Source of the DNA: a virus
Direction: 5' to 3' (one strand)
Length of the DNA stretch: 33,339 nt
IMG/VR virus record: IMGVR_UViG_3300023091_000012
Location: 1-33,339 of that record
Shown here piece by piece: positions 1-7,036 of the stretch (its first letter is position 1; each line of letters starts with the position of its first letter). The translations under genes were made by a program, and so were the position numbers. The notes under the pieces are model-generated. The model worked only from the letters and a program-made list of their open reading frames with translations, was not told the origin of the DNA and searched no databases.

Positions 1-2
1 CG

Positions 3-116
3 GTAAGGTCGAATAGATCGCCGCGATGCGGGAACCCACCCACTACCGTCGATTGGGTAGTGGGCCAGTTTGGATTTCCACAGGCAGATGCAGCACAAGA
101 GGCCAGTGAGCTATGA
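3..116 (+). CDS. Possible 3' end of a small unknown protein (partial)
   Basis: The frame is open from the left edge and stops at TGA 114-116. That stop overlaps an ATG at 113 in an ATGA arrangement typical of coupled phage genes. The last part encodes VVGQFGFPQ, the peptide read from the 29-bp repeat. The minus-strand frame at 3034-3246 encodes the same peptide from the other repeat copy and also ends in ATGA. The symmetry suggests either two related small genes or a shared DNA element that happens to be open. No family was recognised and the start lies outside the window. Confidence 0.25.
   Translation, partial: VRSNRSPRCGNPPTTVDWVVGQFGFPQADAAQEASEL
56..84 (+). repeat. 29-bp perfect inverted repeat, left copy
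   Basis: These 29 bases (GGTAGTGGGCCAG at the left, GATTTCCACAGG at the right) are matched base for base in reverse complement at 3078-3106. The first nine bases also pair with CCCACTACC at 39-47, which could form a hairpin with a 9-bp stem and 8-nt loop. It lies just upstream of the proteasome-like gene, in the same orientation relative to that gene as the right copy has to its minus-strand gene. Confidence 0.9.
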
Positions 117-214
117 TTTCGCCATTCCTGAAGCCGCGTCCATTCGCCCCGAGTCCATTTCCGCGCCCGTTTCCGATCCCAAAACCCAAGCGGCTTCCGA
201 AAGGACCACGGCCC

Positions 215-925
215 ATGACCCTGGTAGCAGCCTACAGAAGCGCAGAAGGCGGGGTTCTGCTCTGCGCGGATCGGGAGGAGAATGACGGGTGGTTAGCAAA
301 ACGAAGCGTTGACAAGATTTATCCGATTCACCTTCTGCCGTGCGACTTCTACCTTGCCGGAGCTGGTCCGACGCCCGCGATTGTAAAAACAAATGAGCTA
401 ATACACAACGCTCTAAGTGAAGCATTCGCAAAAGGATCAGACGTTCTGCGCGAATTCAAAACCCTGATTGAAGCCAGCTTGCAGTGCGTACATACGCAGT
501 TCTTGGATGTTTTGGCTGAAATGCCGATGAATTTTATCGTGGTCATTCAAGCTAAGTTCCCGAACACTGTTCCTGTCCTTTACTACACAGACGGGGCAAT
601 TATGCTTCCCGAGCATCACTACTGCGCCTATGGATCAGGGAAGGTTATAGCCGATTACTTTTCAGATCGCCTCTACGAATATCCCAAGTTGGATAAGCCA
701 AACCTGATGACCATGGCAGCTTTCGTATTTCGGGAAGCGCACAAATCGAGGAGCGGGGTGGGAGAGGATGTTGATATGGTATTCATCTACCCCGGAATTG
801 GCCGCCGTCAAGAGATCGGGCCAGATTCTGTCCGGGAATTGCAATCGAAGATTCCTCCGCTCGCTGACTCACTTTGGATGCACTGGAAAAGGCGCGCCAA
901 GGTCCCAGATTGGGCCGCAGAATAG
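215..925 (+). CDS. Proteasome beta-subunit-like Ntn hydrolase
   Basis: Predicted N-terminal-nucleophile peptidase of the 20S proteasome/HslV fold. The ATG at 215 gives 236 residues, close to a beta subunit, and has AAGGA nine bases upstream. Removing Met leaves TLVAAYRS, so Thr becomes residue 1. Asp falls at 18 (AD-R) and Lys at 33 (VDKIYPI), matching the family's Thr1/Asp17/Lys33 layout. AGAG near mature residue 48, a YGSGK turn and a late DVDMVFI strand also fit. An upstream in-frame ATG at 113 would add a 34-residue Pro-rich leader, and its ATGA overlap makes coupling possible. That form would need cleavage at Met-Thr, whereas proteasome propeptides usually break at Gly-Thr. No partner ATPase or alpha subunit is in the window. 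The insertion sequence begins just after its stop codon. The fold is fairly secure; substrate and assembly are unknown. Confidence 0.7.
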   Translation: MTLVAAYRSAEGGVLLCADREENDGWLAKRSVDKIYPIHLLPCDFYLAGAGPTPAIVKTNELIHNALSEAFAKGSDVLREFKTLIEASLQCVHTQFLDVLAEMPMNFIVVIQAKFPNTVPVLYYTDGAIMLPEHHYCAYGSGKVIADYFSDRLYEYPKLDKPNLMTMAAFVFREAHKSRSGVGEDVDMVFIYPGIGRRQEIGPDSVRELQSKIPPLADSLWMHWKRRAKVPDWAAE

Positions 926-934
926 CCGCATATG

Positions 935-1826
935 TTATGCGCTTTCCCCAAGCGCCTTCCGCAGCAAGTCCCGGTCGATTGTCGATTTCGCAACGGTCGG
1001 TTTCGGCATCAATGCAACCAATTCCTCAATCATCCAAACGTGATCCGCAAGCCCGGCTTCCATAGCTGGCGTAACTCTGAGCGACTGATGAACCCTGCAA
1101 AAGTTGTAATGCATGTAGTGGAGTGCAACGGAGCAGATGTGGTTTTCGATCTTCTTTGAGAACGCATTGGTCAACCGTGTAAAGCGGCGATTCTGCATCC
1201 GCACTGTAAGGTTCTGACGCTCGACATAGGACGTGCTCACGTGGGCTGGGTCTGGATCGCCCATGACGGTTTTCATGTCACAGCCGATGCACTTGCCGGG
1301 AGAGTAGCGGCGGTGATCTTCGTCTGAGGAAGCGCCATAAATCTTCGTGAGCGTGGCGAAGTCCACATCCATTCCGAAGGCATCTTCGACGGCCTGTAGA
1401 TAGGGCTTGTGGCCGTCTGTCGTAAGCTGTACGCGGCCCTTTGATGCGGCTGGCGCAATCTTCCATGAAATCACGAGCCCAGCCCGCATCCCGTCCGCCT
1501 ACTAGGTAGCCGACTACCAGTTTCGTATCGGCATCGATTCCAACCCAAGTCCAAACGTCTCCCCATCCGCCCTGCTTCTTTTCCGCACTAACGTTCTTTG
1601 CCTTCGCGCCCACGAATTGCCAAATCTCGTCGCACTGCATCCGGCGAACCCGGAGGTTGCGAACCTTGAAATCGTGGTAGGCGGCGCAAGCAGAGCCAAG
1701 GTCGGAAAGCAGCTTCATGATGGTAGTTTTGGAGACGCCCGTCATGCGAACAGTGGCGCGAATAGAGCAGCCTTCAACTAGGCATCCGACAACTTGCGAC
1801 CGCGTTTTGTTATCTAATGTGTTCAT
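935..1826 (-). pseudogene. IS1-like transposase, interrupted by a +1 frameshift
   Basis: An N-terminal helix-turn-helix (GCSIRATVRMTGVSKTTIMKL) is followed by the first catalytic Asp (QCDEIWQF) and a short beta-strand region. The second Asp (QLTTDGHKPY) and the Glu (STSYVERQNLTV) are in a different frame, completing a DDE set. The frames join near 1437-1439, where GGG on the coding strand looks like GG plus one extra G; removing one G restores KGRVQLTTDG. IS1 itself uses a -1 slip on an A-run, so a +1 shift on GGG is not its usual mechanism. A disabled gene or a sequencing indel is more likely. The 3' end overlaps the terminal repeat of the element. Confidence 0.75.
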
Positions 1827-1833
1827 ACTGTCT

Positions 1834-1862
1834 ATTATGCAATAGCCGCTTTAGCATGTCAA
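1834..1862 (-). promoter_or_regulatory. Sigma70-type promoter of the transposase
   Basis: On the minus strand TTGACA (1862-1857) is followed by a 17-bp spacer and CATAAT (1839-1834). The predicted start of transcription falls within a base or two of the ATG at 1826, so the message would be essentially leaderless. Confidence 0.6.
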
Positions 1863-1934
1863 GGAAATAATGCGAAAGGGCGCATAAAATATGAAGATTC
1901 TCTTACTTTTTGGTTGATGCAGCATAGGGTGTCA

Positions 1935-1963
1935 TTGTGCGGATAGGCCAGCGGAGTTAATAT
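1935..1963 (+). promoter_or_regulatory. Sigma70-type promoter
   Basis: TTGTGC (1935-1940), a 17-bp spacer and TAATAT (1958-1963) lie about 50 bp upstream of the GTG at 2012. That gene has a strong Shine-Dalgarno, so it would have a normal leader. Confidence 0.5.
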
Positions 1964-2011
1964 AACGCCCAACAGGTCGATTCGTCGATGATCTGGCTAG
2001 GAGGAGAGTTC

Positions 2012-2524
2012 GTGGCAGACAGAAACCTTATACCTGATTTCCTGAAACAGCGCCGGACAGCTAGCGACTTGGCAGATGAAGAAAAGAGGGCCATCGAGGA
2101 TCAAAATCGGATTGCGGCTCTCCTCATCGCGTCGGGCGCTCCAAGGTTCTGGAGATCATTACTTGAGAAATTAAAGATAGCGACAGATGCTTTGCCGCAT
2201 GTGAATCTTCGTGGACAGTTCAAGCCCTCTCTAGATGAGCGGGGTGTGCGAATATCGGTTAATGGCACCGCGCCTTTCGTGAGCCAAACATACACCGACC
2301 TCTATCTTGATTCGAGGTGTATCCGATGCACTGAACTGAATATCGGCTTCTACAACCTAGAATTTCGCGTTGGTTTAGAATCGGAAATTGTGGTTGTGGA
2401 TGAGTTGGGAGACGGTGACCCTATGGACCCGGATGCGGCGGTGAAATACATCATAGAGCGAATGATGGACCACCTAGTAGAATCTAGTCGCAGTAACGCC
2501 ACCCTTTCTCGCCGCGGACTCTAG
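2012..2524 (+). CDS. Unknown protein, 170 aa
   Basis: I do not recognise this protein. GTG at 2012 is chosen because AGGAGG (1999-2004) lies seven bases upstream. An ATG at 1988 would place the ribosome site inside the gene. The N-terminal third is charged and probably helical (DEEKRAIEDQNRIAALL). The centre has alternating strands with a Cys pair (SRCIRCTEL) and an acidic stretch (VVVDELGDGDPMDPD). There is no signal peptide or membrane segment. It stands alone with its own promoter, downstream of the insertion sequence. Confidence 0.6.
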   Translation: MADRNLIPDFLKQRRTASDLADEEKRAIEDQNRIAALLIASGAPRFWRSLLEKLKIATDALPHVNLRGQFKPSLDERGVRISVNGTAPFVSQTYTDLYLDSRCIRCTELNIGFYNLEFRVGLESEIVVVDELGDGDPMDPDAAVKYIIERMMDHLVESSRSNATLSRRGL

Positions 2525-2572
2525 GGTTTTTGCGTTTGCCTAATTTTCCTGCTCGGTATACATCTTTCAAGC

Positions 2573-2578
2573 TAAGAT
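2573..2578 (+). promoter_or_regulatory. -10 box TAAGAT, leaderless type
   Basis: TAAGAT ends six bases before the ATG at 2585, and no Shine-Dalgarno lies between. No convincing -35 is visible. Confidence 0.4.
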
Positions 2579-2584
2579 AATCCA

Positions 2585-2731
2585 ATGAGTGAAACCACGC
2601 CGAAACCGCTCACGATGGGCGAAATATTTTTGGCAGTTTTCTTTGCGCTTTGGGTCTTCACTATCAGCGCAGGGGTTCTTTACGTCATGTGGGAAATGTT
2701 CAAAGGTTGGCTGAAATCAATGTTGCCATGA
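2585..2731 (+). CDS. Small single-pass membrane protein, 48 aa
   Basis: A short polar N-terminus (MSETTPKPLTMGEI) precedes one hydrophobic helix, roughly residues 14-36 (FLAVFFALWVFTISAGVLYV), and a short basic tail. The function is unknown; small phage membrane proteins of this shape include holins, superinfection-exclusion and accessory proteins. The -10-like TAAGAT six bases upstream suggests a leaderless message. It converges with the minus-strand gene ending at 2765. Confidence 0.5.
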   Translation: MSETTPKPLTMGEIFLAVFFALWVFTISAGVLYVMWEMFKGWLKSMLP

Positions 2732-2764
2732 AACATTTCAACTGGGGTCCCGTCTTTGACGGCC

Positions 2765-3037
2765 CTATTTCGGGCGATTCCAGCGTGCCGCCGCAGCCCT
2801 CTTTGCCACCCTGGAGCGTTGCGTCTTGGTCATGGTAGTCAGACGCCGCTTGCCGCCGATCTGACCGCCCTTGCGACCGATGGAGGCCATATACTCGGAA
2901 AGAGCGGCGGGCGCGATGCTGATTGCGGGCGGAAGCGCTTTGGGCTCCGGCGCTTGAATCTGGCCCGTGGAAACTGCCACGGTCCATGCGGCGAGTTGGT
3001 TGGGATCGCGGGGGCGCTTCCCTTTACCGATTGTCAT
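2765..3037 (-). CDS. Small basic protein with KGG-type repeat motif
   Basis: Ninety residues. The C-terminal half (ASIGRKGGQIGGKRR, then KTQRSRVAKRAAAARW) matches the pattern of small proteins, common in my experience in Acidobacteria, that carry GRKGG..GGK followed by an AKKAAxARW ending. The high Lys/Arg content and histone-H1-like composition suggest nucleic-acid binding, which is inference. The N-terminal half is Pro/Ala rich and probably disordered. The ATG overlaps the stop of an upstream minus-strand frame (ATGA), and only a weak GAG lies upstream. Confidence 0.65.
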   Translation of the reverse strand: MTIGKGKRPRDPNQLAAWTVAVSTGQIQAPEPKALPPAISIAPAALSEYMASIGRKGGQIGGKRRLTTMTKTQRSRVAKRAAAARWNRPK

Positions 3038-3246
3038 AGCATCTCAATCATGGCATAGACTGGGATGCTAAAGCGACCCTGTGGAAATCCAAACTGGCCC
3101 ACTACCGGCTTAAGATTGGGGTTGCAAACGAGGAATGCTTGCCGTAAAATGATTCCAGCGGGGTTGCTCCCGTCGCCTGTCGCCTGACAAGGCTTAGAGG
3201 GGGGATATTTCACCGGCCCCCCTCCGCCAAACTCAAGCATAGGCAT
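3034..3246 (-). CDS. Possible small unknown protein, 70 aa
   Basis: This frame ends in an ATGA overlap with the next minus-strand gene, which favours coupling. It contains VVGQFGFPQ, encoded by the right copy of the 29-bp repeat. No Shine-Dalgarno is visible before its ATG, and no family or domain was recognised. It may be an accidental frame over a regulatory or recombination sequence. Confidence 0.25.
   Translation of the reverse strand: MPMLEFGGGGPVKYPPSKPCQATGDGSNPAGIILRQAFLVCNPNLKPVVGQFGFPQGRFSIPVYAMIEML
3078..3106 (-). repeat. 29-bp perfect inverted repeat, right copy
   Basis: Exact reverse complement of 56-84. Together the copies bracket about 3 kb. Both sit a short distance upstream of inward-reading genes: 29 bp to the ATG at 113 on the left, and 40 bp to the minus-strand ATG at 3037 on the right. 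The match ends sharply at both sides. Confidence 0.9.
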
Positions 3247-3266
3247 GGCGTATTAGGTGAAAATCT

Positions 3267-4025
3267 TTGAGTAAGTTGCCTGCTTTTCAGTTCTATCCCG
3301 GCGATTGGCGTAAAGACATGGGCGTCCAGTCATTGAACTACCATGACCGCGGCGTGTGGTGGGAGATGTTGTGCCTCATGCACGAGTCGGAGCGGCGCGG
3401 CGTTCTGGTTTTAAATGGGCAGGCGATGGGAGAAGATTCGCTCAGCAGACTTCTCGGTTTGGATAAGCAAATTCTAACCACCACCCTAACCAACCTCCTA
3501 ACCTCTGGGGTAGCAAGTCGAGAGGATGGGACGGGCGCAATCTACAGTCGGCGCATGGTAAACGACGAATATATCCGAAAAGTTCGCTCAGAAGCTGGTT
3601 CTAAGGGCGGAAATCCCCGTTTGCTTAAGCAAATTCCAACCACTGGGGTTAAGCAAATTCCAACCCCTTCCGCGCGGAAGATGAAGATAGAAGATGAAGA
3701 TGTACTTAGAAAAGAAAATATTGATGCGTCAATGCTTGCCAGTGGGGTTTTACTTGAACTGAACCTCGCCGGCCGCGATCTTCGCATGGCCTTAGAGGAA
3801 ATCGGCCGGAACGAGGAAAAACGCGGCGGCGATTTAGAAAAACTTAAAGATCGTATGGTTTCTGCCTATCGCCGGCTGTTACAAGAAGCCCCGACGCTCG
3901 ATCACGCCCCATGGGGGCCACTCAACTTCTTTTCTGGTGGCCATTGGGAGCACCCAGAGAACTGGCGGCACAAGAATGGCACCCCACAGAAAATTCGCCT
4001 TCATCGGCTTGGGGATGAAATATGA
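3267..4025 (+). CDS. DUF1376-type phage replication organiser
   Basis: The N-terminus (LPAFQFYPGDWRKDMGVQSLNYHDRG) is the signature of the DUF1376/phage replisome-organiser group, which acts with a DnaB-type helicase at phage origins. The next ~80 residues look like a winged helix (SRLLGLDKQILTTTLTNLLTSGV). A low-complexity linker follows and then a helical C-terminus, the usual place for helicase contact. Start: TTG at 3267, with AGGTGA (3255-3260) six bases upstream; no ATG fits as well. It overlaps the helicase gene by four bases (ATGA), so the two are co-translated. The family is fairly certain and the exact role is inferred from the partner. Confidence 0.75.
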   Translation: MSKLPAFQFYPGDWRKDMGVQSLNYHDRGVWWEMLCLMHESERRGVLVLNGQAMGEDSLSRLLGLDKQILTTTLTNLLTSGVASREDGTGAIYSRRMVNDEYIRKVRSEAGSKGGNPRLLKQIPTTGVKQIPTPSARKMKIEDEDVLRKENIDASMLASGVLLELNLAGRDLRMALEEIGRNEEKRGGDLEKLKDRMVSAYRRLLQEAPTLDHAPWGPLNFFSGGHWEHPENWRHKNGTPQKIRLHRLGDEI

Positions 4026-5377
4026 GCACCACAGTCCTCTTATCCGCGCCGGCTTCCCCCGACCTTGAGCGCACCATTCTGGGCGCGGTGATGCTTGACA
4101 ATCTTGCCTACTACACAGCACAAGAGTCAGGCGTAGAGGCGGATGACTTCTCGCTTGATTCACACCGCCGCATCTGGCTGAGAATGGGCGAGTTGTTAGA
4201 TGAGGGTATACAGGCAGACATTGCAACACTCTCTCAGCGACTTGCCACTCACAAAGAGATTGAGGCTGTCGGCGGAGTGGCTTACCTGGCCAGTTTGACG
4301 GAGGGGCTTCCGCGCCGGCCGGTAAGCGATCAGTACATCCAGATTCTCCGGGACATAGCCCTCGGGCGCCGCCTGATGGGCATATGTGAGTCTGCGATTG
4401 AAAGAGCCGCGGACCAATCTGAATCCGCCGCCGAAACCATCAGTTCCGTCATTGAGCAAATGCAAGAATCGGCCGCGCGGGTAACGCGCCACGGCAGGCC
4501 CATCGCCGATCTGGTAGTTGACGCAGCTAACCAATTTGACGCAGAGTGCAACGTTCAGATGGGCGGAACGCTTGGTGCCAGCGTGTTCACCCCGGAAATA
4601 GACCGCGTAACAAGCGGACTTATGGAGGGGGAACTCTGCCTAATCGCCGGACGGCCGCATAGTGGGAAAACGGAAGCCGCTCTGCAACTTACACTAGCGA
4701 ACGCCCGGCGCGGTCTGCGGGTGCATTTGCAAAGCATGGAAATGAAGCAGGAGCAACTCCAACGGCGTTTCTGGCGTTTAATTGCACAGGTTCCGGTCGC
4801 AGCCATGCGGGACCCGCGGTGTCTTACCCCTGAACAGCGTCGGCGTATACGCCTGGCGCAAGAGGAGCTTTTAGATCTTCCAATCTTCATTGATGACACG
4901 CACGAAATGAAGGTAAGCGACTTCCGCTCCCGAGCCATCCTGGCGGCGAAGCGCTGGAAGGCTGATCTGATTGTGGCCGATTATGCCCAACTGATCATCG
5001 TACCGAAGGCTAGAACGATTATTGAGGCGGCCCCGAAACAGGCGGAGACACTTCGCCATATCGCGCGGGATTATTGCCGAACCGTGGCCCTGGCCCAGTT
5101 GCGGCGAGCTCCGCCGAATGATTTGAACCGCTACCCGGACGTAGAGGACATCTTAGGCTCAAGCGCCTTCGAGCAGGCAGCGCAGATGATTCTTATGCTT
5201 CACCGGACGCGGAAAGACAAGGAGTACACGGGCGAGGATATGTGCTTTCTCGCTAAAATGCGCGAAATGCAGAGCCTACGGGCATTCGGAATCAGGGCCG
5301 AGCGGTGGGGGGAATTCCGGGACCGGCAGGAGTCTGGATCATCCAAGACGACCTACTGGGCGGATACGGAGGACTGA
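4022..5377 (+). CDS. dnaB: DnaB-family replicative helicase
   Basis: Replicative 5'-3' helicase that opens the phage fork and recruits primase. It has 451 residues, the usual DnaB size. The N-terminal helical domain (LERTILGAVMLDN, about 15-110) is followed by a linker and a RecA-like ATPase domain. Walker A is GRPHSGKT (residues 210-217). HLQSMEM is the conserved post-Walker A segment. Walker B is LIVADYAQLI, with Asp about 320. A late GSSAFEQAAQMILMLHR segment matches the DnaB GSGSIEQDAD motif but lacks its usual acidic residues. The start overlaps the upstream organiser's stop (ATGA). Confidence 0.9.
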   Translation: MSTTVLLSAPASPDLERTILGAVMLDNLAYYTAQESGVEADDFSLDSHRRIWLRMGELLDEGIQADIATLSQRLATHKEIEAVGGVAYLASLTEGLPRRPVSDQYIQILRDIALGRRLMGICESAIERAADQSESAAETISSVIEQMQESAARVTRHGRPIADLVVDAANQFDAECNVQMGGTLGASVFTPEIDRVTSGLMEGELCLIAGRPHSGKTEAALQLTLANARRGLRVHLQSMEMKQEQLQRRFWRLIAQVPVAAMRDPRCLTPEQRRRIRLAQEELLDLPIFIDDTHEMKVSDFRSRAILAAKRWKADLIVADYAQLIIVPKARTIIEAAPKQAETLRHIARDYCRTVALAQLRRAPPNDLNRYPDVEDILGSSAFEQAAQMILMLHRTRKDKEYTGEDMCFLAKMREMQSLRAFGIRAERWGEFRDRQESGSSKTTYWADTED

Positions 5378-5378
5378 C

Positions 5379-5552
5379 ATGGAATGCGAAACCATGACGG
5401 AACTGGAAGCAGCGGAGCGCAACGCGCAGAACCTCCAGAAAGCCGCAAATCTCTTCCCTATGCAAGTTCTCTACGCCCAATGGGTTCTCGATGCCCAGCG
5501 CGTTCAACGGGACCACGCGGCCAACTGCGAGGCTTGCCGGGAGCGGCCCTAG
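5379..5552 (+). CDS. Small helical protein with C-terminal Cys pair
   Basis: Fifty-seven residues. GGAGG (5368-5372) sits six bases before the ATG, a strong site that supports the call despite the small size. The body is a likely coiled helix (MTELEAAERNAQNLQKAANL) and the end carries HAANCEACRER, a His/Cys-x2-Cys group that could be half of a metal site. It begins one base after the helicase stop, so it shares that operon and precedes the terminator at 5618. The function is unknown. Confidence 0.6.
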   Translation: MECETMTELEAAERNAQNLQKAANLFPMQVLYAQWVLDAQRVQRDHAANCEACRERP

Positions 5553-5617
5553 TAGGCGTACAATTCCATCAGACCGGCCTAAGCCGGCAGTTCCTCTTTG
5601 GAAACATGCGTCTCCCT

Positions 5618-5656
5618 CCCCCGGTACGGTTTAAGGCGCCGTATCGGGGGATTTTT
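5618..5656 (+). terminator. Rho-independent terminator of the replication operon
   Basis: CCCCCGGTACGG (5618-5629) pairs with CCGTATCGGGGG (5639-5650), giving a 12-bp stem with one G-T pair and a 9-base loop. ATTTTT follows. It closes the operon that ends at 5552. Confidence 0.85.
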
Positions 5657-5698
5657 GCGCCCTGTCACATTTTGCTCAGCGTTCAACTTCTTCCATGC

Positions 5699-5704
5699 TA
5701 TGCT
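5699..5704 (+). promoter_or_regulatory. -10 box TATGCT, leaderless type
   Basis: TATGCT ends six bases before the ATG at 5711. It lies just downstream of the terminator, where a new promoter is expected. Confidence 0.4.
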
Positions 5705-5710
5705 TATTTC

Positions 5711-5953
5711 ATGACGGTGATCGCCATGACGGAGCGCAGCGAAATCGAGATCGGGACGAGGGTTTACCTCAAGTTCGCCATTGCCGGCGATCCCGGCTGC
5801 GTTGTCGGCTTCGATGCCCGTGGCCGCGCGCTGGTGGAGTGGTACGACCTAGACCTGGGGCACCGCACCGCGCATGATCCCGCGAACCTAGTGGTCGACC
5901 AGGCGTTCCGCGTGGCGCAGTTCCATCTTGACTTTGAGGACGTTGCGGCGTAG
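5711..5953 (+). CDS. Small conserved-looking unknown protein, 80 aa
   Basis: The core (EIEIGTRVYLKFAIAGDPGCVVGFDARGRALVEWYDLDL) alternates strands and turns like a small beta barrel of the SH3/KOW kind, and a short helix ends the protein. No catalytic or metal residues stand out. ATG 5711 follows a -10-like box by six bases; a second in-frame ATG at 5726 would remove five residues. It is the first gene after the replication terminator. Confidence 0.5.
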   Translation: MTVIAMTERSEIEIGTRVYLKFAIAGDPGCVVGFDARGRALVEWYDLDLGHRTAHDPANLVVDQAFRVAQFHLDFEDVAA

Positions 5954-6088
5954 AAGTACCCTTACCAAGCCAGCCCCGCCAATCCAACCCGCGCACGTTC
6001 CTTCCACCGTCCCTCCTCTCGCAAATCCAAACTCCGCAACCGCTGGCCATGACCGGGAGCTAAATCCCGGCATGTTACAAAATATCCT

Positions 6089-6117
6089 TTGACAATCTTC
6101 CATGCGGGGCGTAGAGT
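6089..6117 (+). promoter_or_regulatory. Consensus sigma70 promoter
   Basis: TTGACA (6089-6094), a 17-bp spacer and TAGAGT (6112-6117) make the best promoter in the window. Its predicted start lies at 6124-6125, on the ATG of the next gene. A TGTTACA site lies at 6073-6079, just upstream of the -35. Confidence 0.75.
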
Positions 6118-6124
6118 TCTGCTC

Positions 6125-6523
6125 ATGCGAAATCTAACCCGCTTCACCCTTTGCCTTTCCTTGCTTACCGCAACCCTTGTAAGCCACGCTCAAAAGCCCA
6201 CGGCGGCCCCTGCTCCGCCCGTAGCCGCACAGACCGTGCAAACCCCTACCCCGGCGCCGCTGGCCGCACAGCAGCCGCCACAGCCCCAGCAACCGCCAAC
6301 GCTGAATGAGTTCGAGCAGTTGAAAACTGAAAATCTGCAACTGAAGGTTGCGGCGCTGTCGAAGGACATTCAGGATTTTGAAGCCGTTTTCATGCAGGCG
6401 CATCCCGGCTGGGCGGTGAATATCCAGAGCGGTCAGGTTGTTCCGGCACAGCAAGCGCAGACCCCTCAGGCCCCGAGATCGCCGGCGCGGCCCGCGGTTA
6501 AGCCGCCCATGCCGGGAAAGTAG
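6125..6523 (+). CDS. Exported Pro/Gln-rich protein with a short coiled coil
   Basis: The N-terminus MRNLTRFTLCLSLLTATLVSHAQ is a clear signal peptide with cleavage after SHA. A Pro/Ala/Gln-rich stretch follows (about 24-62), then a helix LNEFEQLKTENLQLKVAALSKD that may form a coiled coil, then another Pro-rich tail. Periplasmic location is therefore likely. Size, signal and coil resemble the gene at 16441, and either could be spanin-like, which is inference. An upstream in-frame ATG at 6089 is rejected because it lies in the -35 hexamer and would mask the signal peptide. No Shine-Dalgarno is present, consistent with a leaderless start. Confidence 0.65.
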   Translation: MRNLTRFTLCLSLLTATLVSHAQKPTAAPAPPVAAQTVQTPTPAPLAAQQPPQPQQPPTLNEFEQLKTENLQLKVAALSKDIQDFEAVFMQAHPGWAVNIQSGQVVPAQQAQTPQAPRSPARPAVKPPMPGK

Positions 6524-6530
6524 GCAATCT

Positions 6531-6773
6531 ATGACCCCCGAAAACGAATTGCGGGAGTTGCGCGACACGCTGGCCATCGAAATCACGCGCGCCTGCTTTG
6601 AAAAGATGCTCTTGCATCCACTCAGCACCCGTAAGGACCGGATGTTTCCCGCCGTGCTGGAGTCCGATGTGCTGCCAAACATCTACCGCATGGTCGACGC
6701 CGTGCTGAGCGGACGTGATCGGAATGTGCTCAATCCGCCCATCACAGTCCAGCAGTGCCACCCAGAGGCCTGA
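6531..6773 (+). CDS. Unknown helical protein, 80 aa
   Basis: Not recognised. The N-terminus (TPENELRELRDTLAIEITRACFEKML) is strongly helical. The middle (FPAVLESDVLPNIYRMVDAVLSGRD) is also helical. No metal or membrane features are visible. The start is seven bases after the stop of the exported protein, so it is probably in the same operon; only a weak TAGG precedes it. Confidence 0.5.
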   Translation: MTPENELRELRDTLAIEITRACFEKMLLHPLSTRKDRMFPAVLESDVLPNIYRMVDAVLSGRDRNVLNPPITVQQCHPEA

Positions 6774-6775
6774 TA

Positions 6776-7036
6776 ATGGGAATCACAAAAGTTAGCCAAC
6801 ATACGCTTAACTCCCCCAACGGAAGGCAAGCAGTTGTGAGCTTTGTGCCTGAATTGAATGTGATCGTAACCCATTGGATCGAAAAAGACGGAACCAAAAC
6901 TCCCCATGGTCTTGATTTCACAGATCGTGGAACTGCAACTTTGCGGTATCTTCACGCGCTTGCTCGATTTACGAGCCATGAGGAGCATGGCGCGCTGATC
7001 GCTTGGTTTGAAAAGGAACTCCAGGAGGCCGAATGA
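6776..7036 (+). CDS. Unknown small protein, 86 aa
   Basis: ATG 6776 has AGAGG (6764-6768) seven bases upstream; an earlier ATG at 6755 lies inside the preceding gene and is less likely. Strands such as RQAVVSFVPELNVIVTHWI lead to a helical C-terminus (ATLRYLHALARFTSHEEHGALIAWFEKEL). No known family was recognised. Its stop overlaps the next start (ATGA). Confidence 0.55.
   Translation: MGITKVSQHTLNSPNGRQAVVSFVPELNVIVTHWIEKDGTKTPHGLDFTDRGTATLRYLHALARFTSHEEHGALIAWFEKELQEAE

Larger units (their letters stand above)
930..1892 (-). mobile_element. IS1-like insertion sequence
   Basis: A transposase of the IS1 DDE type fills this segment. Its ends carry an imperfect inverted repeat: ATATGTTATGCGC at 930-942 matches the complement of 1880-1892 at 12 of 13 positions. 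Similarity continues into TTTC after a 2-nt offset. The transposase stop codon lies inside the left repeat and its promoter lies inside the right end. No target duplication flanks these ends. A 9-bp direct repeat AATAGCCGC at 921-929 and 1841-1849 offers an alternative boundary (930-1840), but that would exclude the promoter. Confidence 0.6.

Noticed and set aside
113-214. Pro-rich 34-residue N-terminal extension of the proteasome-like protein
   Set aside because: The internal ATG at 215 has a better ribosome site and places Thr directly after Met; the extension remains possible through ATGA coupling.
921-1849. 9-bp direct repeat AATAGCCGC as target duplication of the IS
   Set aside because: It would exclude the transposase promoter and leave no matching inverted ends beyond GCATA; kept only as an alternative boundary.
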